From Methanomassiliicoccales archaeon (GTDB lineage: Archaea > Thermoplasmatota > Thermoplasmata > Methanomassiliicoccales > JACIVX01), in assembly GCA_024464195.1 (NCBI GenBank), contig JANHAK010000005.1, positions 1 to 19,845 on the forward strand: a DNA stretch of 19,845 nucleotides. The letters run 5' to 3'. The notes beneath the pieces were generated by a model that saw only the letters and a program-made list of their open reading frames with translations, did no database searches and had not been told where the DNA came from. The position numbers were made by a program, and so were the translations under genes. Each line of letters begins with the position of its first letter. Position 1 is the first letter of the stretch. Positions 15,115 to 19,845 of this stretch are shown here, piece by piece.

Positions 15115-15121
15115 TTTTTTT
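15115..15121 (+). terminator. T-run terminator candidate
   Basis: Seven consecutive T after a short AT-rich stretch would end a transcript that carries the hairpins at 15014-15057. No annotated gene on this strand ends directly before it. Confidence 0.3.
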
Positions 15122-15229
15122 CGTTCAATTAAGATTTGTACTTCCTTTTTACAAAAATTAACAAAATAAATTTCTTCGTTCATCTATCATAAGACCTTAT
15201 GAGAAACTTCCTTGTTCGAAAAACTCGAA

Positions 15230-15294
15230 ACAAATTTGTCATTCTAGAGATTAATCATCAATCGCTAGAATCTCATTCGTCAGACAAGATTTGT
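15230..15294. repeat. Nested inverted repeat
   Basis: ACAAATTTGTC (15230-15240) pairs with GACAAGATTTGT (15283-15294, one G bulged). Inside it, ATTCTAG (15241-15247) pairs directly with CTAGAAT (15265-15271), leaving 11 unpaired bases on the right side. It lies 70-140 bases before the PH-domain gene and could be a cruciform site, a leader hairpin or a regulator site. Confidence 0.4.
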
Positions 15295-15338
15295 GATGCA
15301 AGATTTCGGAAGCTTAAAATAAATAGAGAAATGTGCCA

Positions 15339-15345
15339 TATATAA
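15339..15345 (+). promoter_or_regulatory. TATA box of the PH-domain-like gene
   Basis: TATATAA, preceded by GTGCCA, is centred about 26 bases before the ATG at 15368. This is the spacing for a leaderless or very short-leader transcript. Confidence 0.45.
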
Positions 15346-15367
15346 GGCTAATAGGAGTTGATAAAGA

Positions 15368-15781
15368 ATGGCAAAGATCAATAGAGAATTCTTCAGGTAT
15401 CAATTTAGCAGGAATCAAGACTGGTTGATCAACAGAATCCTTAAACCAGGAGAAAAAGTACTTCATGCATATACAAATTGTCGAATTAAAGATCTCTCTC
15501 CTGGCAAAAGTGAAAGAACACCCGTTGGAATTTTTCTGGTCACGGATATGAGGGTTGTTATAATCATTCCCAGATTCTTGAAAGAGTTTGAAATTGAGGA
15601 ATACCCATACGATCAATTGACATCGGTCGGTCCATGTGAAGATACTAGATATTGGAGCGGATGCGTCGAGCTCGTTGCTGGAAAGGTAAAGAGATTGGTT
15701 TATTGGATCAATCCTGCAAAAATGGCTAAATTAATGATCGAAACTATTAATGAACGTATGAAAATGACCAAAAGAGCATAA
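15368..15781 (+). CDS. Small PH-domain-like protein
   Basis: The 137-residue soluble protein has no signal or membrane segment. Its middle part, GIFLVTDMRVVIIIPRF, then EFEIEEYPYDQLTSVG, follows the pattern of bacterial/archaeal PH-like (YdbT/YokE type) domains: a conserved T-D-x-R turn in a beta hairpin, followed by a 'tyrosine-aspartate' strand leading to the 'sV' end. The N-terminal third (ILKPGEKVLHAYTNCRI) agrees with the usual start of such domains (L-x-x-G-E-x-V-x-x-a). Function is unknown. The ATG has GGAGTTGAT (15354-15362) before it. It stands alone, with a terminator after it. Confidence 0.6.
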   Translation: MAKINREFFRYQFSRNQDWLINRILKPGEKVLHAYTNCRIKDLSPGKSERTPVGIFLVTDMRVVIIIPRFLKEFEIEEYPYDQLTSVGPCEDTRYWSGCVELVAGKVKRLVYWINPAKMAKLMIETINERMKMTKRA

Positions 15782-15805
15782 TCCTAATAGCCTTCAAGAA
15801 TACCA

Positions 15806-15820
15806 TTTTTTTTTATTTTT
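15806..15820 (+). terminator. T-run terminator
   Basis: A nine-T run (15806-15814), one A and five more T follow the stop codon at 15779-15781. This is a strong archaeal U-tract terminator for the PH-domain-like gene. Confidence 0.6.
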
Positions 15821-15847
15821 AATAAAGTACATTTATTAAGAATTTTA

Positions 15848-15882
15848 TAAAAAACTCAATAAATAAGAGAAAGAGTAAAAAA
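15848..15882 (-). terminator. Minus-strand T-run terminator
   Basis: Two A-runs on the plus strand (15877-15882 and 15849-15853) read as T-runs downstream of the minus-strand gene ending at 15896. With the plus-strand terminator nearby, they insulate two convergent genes. Confidence 0.5.
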
Positions 15883-15895
15883 GGGTTTTAGGGGT

Positions 15896-16465
15896 TTAGA
15901 TTGTTCCCCAAGCGGACCAGCCAGCCACGAGTGCGCAGCTAGCGAACAACAGGCTGAACAGACCGCAGGCAAATATCAGCCAAACTGCCAGGAACTTTGC
16001 AACCGGCCATTTGGTCAGGTTAGCTGCTGCTGTTGCAAACAGCGCAACAACCCATGTGAAGTTCATTACTTGCCAGAAAATGTCCGGCCAGAACATATAC
16101 TGGCAGAATAGCGCGGTCAACCCCATGTAAAACGCTAGCCATCCCTGACTGCGACCGTCCCATCCGTTGAATGCGTGGAACCCGAAAGATGTCAGCACCA
16201 GTCCATAGATTATCGGACACATCAAGAACAGCGCGGCACCAGTAGGCGCAGCAACTGGACCTCCCGATATTATAGAGTTAGACGGTGCGTACACAGCCAT
16301 GCTGATAAAGACGGTCAACGTCGCAGCGATGCCACCCATGGCAACTACGAAACCCCCGCCCTTTGCGTCAGCTCTCCCTAACACCAGCCATCCGCCGACG
16401 AAACAGGAGATGCCGCAAAACCACATGACGAGGGTTATCGGCACCAACATGTTATATACGTCCAT
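15896..16465 (-). CDS. AmiS/UreI-like six-helix membrane protein
   Basis: The 189-residue hydrophobic protein has six predicted membrane helices at about residues 6-29, 35-59, 73-99, 107-125, 128-149 and 154-184. After helix 3 it reads FHAFNGWDGRSQGWLAFYMG, the arrangement seen in the AmiS/UreI family of urea and short-chain amide channels, where the loop has G-x-D-x-R-x-x-G-W. It lacks the NPAPLGL motif of the YaaH/SatP acetate family. The substrate is unknown. ATG start with GGAGG (16477-16473) seven bases before it. Its base composition is clearly richer in G and C than the surrounding DNA, which hints at codon selection for strong expression. A 45-base leader follows TATATATTT. The related protein at 17026-17730 is separately transcribed. 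Confidence 0.6.
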   Translation of the reverse strand: MDVYNMLVPITLVMWFCGISCFVGGWLVLGRADAKGGGFVVAMGGIAATLTVFISMAVYAPSNSIISGGPVAAPTGAALFLMCPIIYGLVLTSFGFHAFNGWDGRSQGWLAFYMGLTALFCQYMFWPDIFWQVMNFTWVVALFATAAANLTKWPVAKFLAVWLIFACGLFSLLFASCALVAGWSAWGTI

Positions 16466-16531
16466 TCATTTTCCTCCCTTTGTTTTAGACCCCACTTGTG
16501 GAATTATACAAAAAGACACTAATGGAAACTA

Positions 16532-16540
16532 AATATATAG
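16532..16540 (-). promoter_or_regulatory. TATA box before the UreI-like gene
   Basis: On the minus strand CTATATATTTAG precedes the start codon by about 70 bases. With transcription starting some 25 bases downstream it would give a leader of about 45 bases ending in GGGAGGAAAATGA. Confidence 0.45.
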
Positions 16541-16680
16541 ATTTTTCCAAAAACTAGGAAAGACTGGAATTTATTTATATTAGATCATTGATATCTGTCT
16601 ATTTATTTTCAAACAATTAAATTGGGATATTATTTTTTCCGATTCATGAATATATGATAAATGCAATAATTATAATGAAG

Positions 16681-16714
16681 ACTAATAACACATGAAAGCT
16701 AATAACTCATGAAA
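16681..16714. repeat. Tandem 17-bp direct repeat
   Basis: ACTAATAACACATGAAA (16681-16697) is followed at once by GCTAATAACTCATGAAA (16698-16714); the copies differ at two positions. It lies about 140 bases upstream of the TATA box of the gene ending at 15896. It may be a regulator binding array or a simple local duplication. Confidence 0.6.
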
Positions 16715-16986
16715 AACTAGGCACAGTCACGCCTGAAAAGAGTCTTTGCCATTATTTGGAACATCAATATTAATGGTTACAATTGATCCCTCGAAGATCA
16801 TATATTAATGTTATTCCTCTTGTAAAATTCGAAAATTTCGCTCTCTCAGAATTTCAATGAAAACATGATTTTTCCATGTGATGTGATCTCAATATTCACT
16901 AATAATAATCTTTTATCCATCATCTTTGAGCTTATCTTATTTGTTCTTAAGATTAAAAAATTATTAAAGAATTAAGATTTAATACC

Positions 16987-16992
16987 AAAAAA
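16987..16992 (-). terminator. Minus-strand T-run terminator
   Basis: Six A on the plus strand, 34-39 bases past the stop of the gene ending at 17026, read as a T6 run on the minus strand and would separate it from the next UreI-like gene. Confidence 0.4.
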
Positions 16993-17025
16993 GCTCGTTT
17001 CTTAATTGTTCATCTTTGATTAGGC

Positions 17026-17730
17026 TTACCAAATAAATTGCTTGGCTGGGCCTTTCTTATATGTCCAGACGATCATTATCATATTGATGATGCCGATCGC
17101 GATCCACAGTGTTGTCCAATTCTCCCTAGGCAACATGTTCTGAATGTCGCCTAGTATTTTAACGTCCCCCCAGTTCAGTATGCCGCCACCAAAGATCATG
17201 TACCACCACGTGATGAACATTGAGCAGCATAGGTTGAATTGGTGGACTTTTGCACCGCACTTTCCGTGTATCACGAGACCCCATGTGCTGGCTGTAAACC
17301 CGTAAACCCACATACCAATGTTGAAGTCCCATGACACACCATTCCACGCGGCGATCGGAATCAGTATAAACTGTGTTGTTGCACCCCAGAGAGCTGCATC
17401 ACCCACCGGTCTCCAGTCCCAGCCTTGCGTTGCACAAAGAAACGTTCCTAAAAATAAGAATCCGTATAATGCTGGAACGATCGAGAAAATCGTAGAGATC
17501 GGCCCGTTAAATGGATCTGTTGCGAAATGCCAAATCGACATGACGAGTAAAGAAATCGCAGCCGCTAGGGCCCCCATAGCACCAATGCCCTGTTCAGGTA
17601 TTAACTCTCCTGGTTTGGTCTTTTTTTCCCACCAAGCTGGGTTGGCCCGGACACCACTTGTATAAAAAATCCAGTGGCAGAGACCGTAGACGAGCCCCAT
17701 CATTCCAAAACCTACGGCATTAAGTCCCAC
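17026..17730 (-). CDS. AmiS/UreI-like Trp-rich membrane protein
   Basis: The 234-residue membrane protein has six or seven predicted helices (about residues 6-26, 48-70, 76-98, 113-129, 133-155, 162-184 and 201-222) and is rich in Trp. As in the protein at 15896-16465, the region after its third helix reads FLCATQGWDWRPVGDAALWG, sharing G-W-D-x-R-x-x-G. The two look like distant relatives, probably of the AmiS/UreI type; a length of 234 and the N-terminal insertion (NPAWWEKKTKPGEL) make it a divergent one. The substrate is unknown. The GTG start has a GGGGGG ribosome binding site some six bases before it. The coding part is richer in G and C than the AT-rich DNA around it. Confidence 0.55.
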   Translation of the reverse strand: MGLNAVGFGMMGLVYGLCHWIFYTSGVRANPAWWEKKTKPGELIPEQGIGAMGALAAAISLLVMSIWHFATDPFNGPISTIFSIVPALYGFLFLGTFLCATQGWDWRPVGDAALWGATTQFILIPIAAWNGVSWDFNIGMWVYGFTASTWGLVIHGKCGAKVHQFNLCCSMFITWWYMIFGGGILNWGDVKILGDIQNMLPRENWTTLWIAIGIINMIMIVWTYKKGPAKQFIW

Positions 17731-18058
17731 ATGTTTCCCCCCAAGCGGCCGTTGGCTCGACCGTCATATACATAGGTTATTTTGTACCCCATGATTTAAT
17801 GTGGTAATAAACATAGCGAAATTGTTACTTCAGATCATCATGTCTCGAATACAGTAGAAATGCCTAATTGAGTATTAGCCATTAATGATAGGAAATGAGA
17901 TGTTTCAGTATATAGTTTGAGCAAATTTATCGATCGTAAGAACACTACGCCGTTGTTCACTGTAAAATTTGAAAAAACTCCAATTTAACTTATTGATTCA
18001 AGAAAAGACAGCGATTATGATCGAGTGATTTCATGCTTATGGGTCGTGATTATCGCGA
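17731..18058. other. Intergenic region before the UreI-like gene
   Basis: AT-rich, without an open frame of interest. It holds the promoter of the gene ending at 17026, with TATGTATATG (minus strand, about 17774-17765) as a weak TATA candidate about 35 bases before the start, and GTGATTATCGCGATCAC (18046-18062), a short interrupted palindrome next to the end of the dehydratase gene. I see nothing else. Confidence 0.35.
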
Positions 18059-19078
18059 TCACCACCTATCGGCAATCGCAGCATACTGGCTTTCATAGTA
18101 TTTCCTGAATTCTCCAGACTTGATCTCTTTCCACCAGCTTTCGTTTTCCCGATACCATTTTATGGTTCTTTCAATCCCTTCATTAAAGTTGTATTTTGGT
18201 TTCCAACCGGTGAGATTCCTGATTTTCCTTGTATCCACCGCATGCCTCACTACATGACCAGGTCTATCTGGAACAAAGGCGATGAGCTCTTCTGGTTTTC
18301 CCAGTTTCTTCAGTATGATTGAGGCGATTTCCAGCACGCTCTTCTCCTCCCCCGAGCCGATATTAAACACCTCGCCTTCAAATCCATCAGAATGTAGAAG
18401 GAGATCGATCGCCTCGCAGTGATCTTTCACAAAAATCCAATCTCTCGTGTTTTTGCCAGTTCCGTAAACTGGAAGTGGTTTGTTCTCAATTGCATTTGTA
18501 ATGAAAAGTGGAATTAGCTTTTCGGGGTACTGAAATGGACCGTAATTATTCGTGCAGCGTGTGATGATTATGGGAAGTCCGTAGGTGCAGTAATAGGAAA
18601 AAACAAGCCTGTCAGCACCAGCCTTGCTTGCAGCGTAGGGACTCTTCGGCATGAGCGCATCGGTTTCTCTTGAAGGAACTTTCACGGCTTCCCCATAAAC
18701 CTCATCTGTGGAAATATGTATGAATCTCTTCACATGTTGCTTTCTCGCCGCTTCGAGAAGCACATAAGTCCCATATATATCTGTTTTTATAAACTCGTTG
18801 GCGGAGGCGATTGAGCGATCGACGTGTGTTTCAGCAGCGAAATGCACGATTGCATCTGATTTTGCAACTAAATCGTTGACGACCCCTTCGTCGCAAATAT
18901 CTCCCCTCACGAATTTCAAGCGTTGACACGCAATGTCCTCAAGATTACGGGGATTGCCTGCGTAGGTTAATTTATCCAAATTGATGATCTCCATGTCAGG
19001 ATGCTTTTCGATCATGAATCTGATAAAATTGCTTCCAATAAACCCCATACCGCCAGTGACGAGTATTCGCTTATACAT
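18059..19078 (-). CDS. rmlB: dTDP-glucose 4,6-dehydratase
   Basis: An NAD-dependent extended short-chain dehydrogenase that turns dTDP-glucose into dTDP-4-keto-6-deoxyglucose, the entry step to rhamnose and other deoxy sugars. The 339-residue protein has the Rossmann start LVTGGMGFIGSNFIRF, NLDKLTYAGNPRNL, the active-site STDEVYGE, SPYAASKAGAD with the Tyr-x3-Lys pair, RCTNNYGPFQYPEKLIP, and a substrate-binding tail. The frame could start at TTG 19093, but ATG 19078 (MYKRILVTGG) fits the family start. There is no ribosome binding site; the transcript may be leaderless. The partner genes rmlA, rmlC and rmlD are not in this window. Confidence 0.92.
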   Translation of the reverse strand: MYKRILVTGGMGFIGSNFIRFMIEKHPDMEIINLDKLTYAGNPRNLEDIACQRLKFVRGDICDEGVVNDLVAKSDAIVHFAAETHVDRSIASANEFIKTDIYGTYVLLEAARKQHVKRFIHISTDEVYGEAVKVPSRETDALMPKSPYAASKAGADRLVFSYYCTYGLPIIITRCTNNYGPFQYPEKLIPLFITNAIENKPLPVYGTGKNTRDWIFVKDHCEAIDLLLHSDGFEGEVFNIGSGEEKSVLEIASIILKKLGKPEELIAFVPDRPGHVVRHAVDTRKIRNLTGWKPKYNFNEGIERTIKWYRENESWWKEIKSGEFRKYYESQYAAIADRW

Positions 19079-19162
19079 GCCGATAAAAAACAACGCATGT
19101 ACTTAATCATTTTTTGGATTAGTAAGAAATGTTTCGAGAATTGATGACCGGGGTAAACAGCA

Positions 19163-19845
19163 TCACTTGAGTTCAACTCTATTCAATACATCTGGGTTAA
19201 CACAACTGAGCGGTTTCCGACCTGTGAGCACTCGCACGATTTCCTCCGCTGCTGTCCTCTTGACTTCTTTGAGCGATCCTTCCGAATAAAAAGATGCATG
19301 TGGTGTCAAGACGACATTTTCAAATTTCAGAAGAGGATGATCCGCTGGTGGCGGCTCATCTTCAAGCACGTCCAATGCGGCAAATGCGATAAGCCCTTCC
19401 TCCAGCGCTCTTACGAGATCATCGGTCTTGACAACGCCGCCTCGCGATGTGTTGACGAGTACTGCATCCCTCTTCATTAATTTGAATTTCTCATAGCGGA
19501 TCATGTGTCTTGTTTCTTTCGTTAGGGGTGTATGTATTGAGACTACGTCCGACTCTTTCAAGAGTTTATCGAGGGATACTGGTTCAATGCCAATCTCCCT
19601 CATCTTCTCTTCTGGAACGTAGGGGTCAAAAGCAATAATTTTCATTCCAATTGGTTTCACTCGCTCTGCGAGGGCTCTTCCAATTTTTCCAACGGCAATA
19701 AGGCCAAGTGTCATTTCGTTAAGTCTGTGAATCGGTCTCCCATCTCTCCAGTCCCAGCTACCTTTTCTGATCGCCCGATCATAAAGCGTGATTTTTCTCA
19801 AGGCGCTTAGGATCAGGGCTAAGGTATGATCGGCAACTTCGTCGA
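19163..19845 (-). CDS. D-isomer-specific 2-hydroxyacid dehydrogenase (partial)
   Basis: The C-terminal two-thirds of an NAD(P)-dependent 2-hydroxyacid dehydrogenase, possibly a 3-phosphoglycerate dehydrogenase relative. The frame runs past the TTG at 19801 to the right edge, reading DEVADHTLALILSALRK, the normal sequence before the nucleotide domain, so the gene is cut by the window and not truncated itself. The nucleotide loop is LGLIAVGKIGRALAERV, in which the first Gly of GxGxxG is replaced by Ala. Catalytic residues are present: Arg in NTSRGGV, Glu in DVLEDEPP, and His in LTPHAS. There is no ACT or other C-terminal regulatory domain. Substrate not determined. Confidence 0.88.
   Translation of the reverse strand, partial: DEVADHTLALILSALRKITLYDRAIRKGSWDWRDGRPIHRLNEMTLGLIAVGKIGRALAERVKPIGMKIIAFDPYVPEEKMREIGIEPVSLDKLLKESDVVSIHTPLTKETRHMIRYEKFKLMKRDAVLVNTSRGGVVKTDDLVRALEEGLIAFAALDVLEDEPPPADHPLLKFENVVLTPHASFYSEGSLKEVKRTAAEEIVRVLTGRKPLSCVNPDVLNRVELK

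Larger units (their letters stand above)
14831..15367. other. 537-base stretch with hairpins and a small open frame
   Basis: No recognised gene. The part 14880-15095 looks less AT-rich than its surroundings and holds two adjacent hairpins (15014-15057) and one open frame of about 98 codons without a good start; its only strong ATG (14937) leaves 52 residues ending at 15095, not resembling any family I know. A T-run at 15115-15121 would end a transcript. The part from 15120 to 15330 is AT-rich and contains a nested inverted repeat (15230-15294). This could be a non-coding RNA gene with its terminator, or a decayed gene. Confidence 0.45.
16466..17025. other. 560-base AT-rich leader/intergenic region
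   Basis: No open frame of interest. It contains the promoter of the gene ending at 15896 (TATA at about 16540-16532), a tandem 17-bp repeat (16681-16714), a spaced direct repeat ATATTAATG (16767-16775 and 16802-16810), a TTCATGAA palindrome at about 16653-16660 and, at the right end, the terminator of the upstream gene. The rest is very AT-rich. Such a long leader between two tandem genes is unusual in this compact stretch. Confidence 0.5.

Noticed and set aside
15896..17730. Assigning the two membrane proteins to the YaaH/SatP (GPR1/FUN34) acetate transporter family
   Set aside because: The NPAPLGL-type N-terminal motif of that family is absent; the loop after helix 3 fits AmiS/UreI better.

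Overview
The window looks like a piece of a moderately AT-rich archaeal chromosome. The clearest sign is an sn-glycerol-1-phosphate dehydrogenase gene (archaeal lipid backbone), supported by members of the mainly archaeal families UPF0179 and DUF63, by GGAGGTGAT-type ribosome binding sites beside starts that fit leaderless transcripts, by GTG and TTG starts, and by T-run terminators. A euryarchaeon, perhaps of the Thermoplasmatota, is my inference; the sequence alone does not settle it. I see no rRNA, tRNA, CRISPR array, transposase or integrase.

Layout. 1-2016: surface-glycan-type genes, namely a PIG-L/LmbE deacetylase facing a CelD/FemAB-like acyltransferase. 2158-3063: purC. 3197-6009: a tight molybdopterin operon (moaD-moaE-moaC-moaB-moeA) whose genes overlap or nearly touch, each preceded by a good ribosome binding site. 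6035-7590 (minus): a cysteine-rich UPF0179 protein downstream of egsA (G1P dehydrogenase). 7619-9631: a DUF63 membrane protein converging on a xylose-isomerase-like TIM-barrel protein. 9632-10181: a gene-poor stretch with a strong two-part inverted repeat and tiny open frames. 10182-11238: an orphan response regulator and an iron-sulfur flavoprotein. 11334-13926: a NikR-like metal-sensing repressor followed by a Zn/Cd/Pb-type P1B ATPase, probably a metal homeostasis pair. 14207-15781: a membrane-anchored exported protein, a 537-base stretch with RNA-like hairpins, and a small PH-domain-like protein. 15896-17730 (minus): two Trp-rich multi-pass membrane proteins resembling AmiS/UreI channels, each with its own terminator and separated by a 560-base very AT-rich leader with a tandem 17-bp repeat. 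18059-19845 (minus): dTDP-glucose 4,6-dehydratase and a 2-hydroxyacid dehydrogenase that runs off the right edge.

Most of the window is housekeeping metabolism: purine and cofactor synthesis, lipid backbone and nucleotide sugars. The parts most worth a second look are the two UreI-like proteins with their long leader, the NikR-like/P1B ATPase pair with a palindrome upstream, the cysteine-rich UPF0179 protein next to egsA, and the two gene-poor segments (9632-10181 and 14831-15367) that hold RNA-like structure no annotated gene explains.
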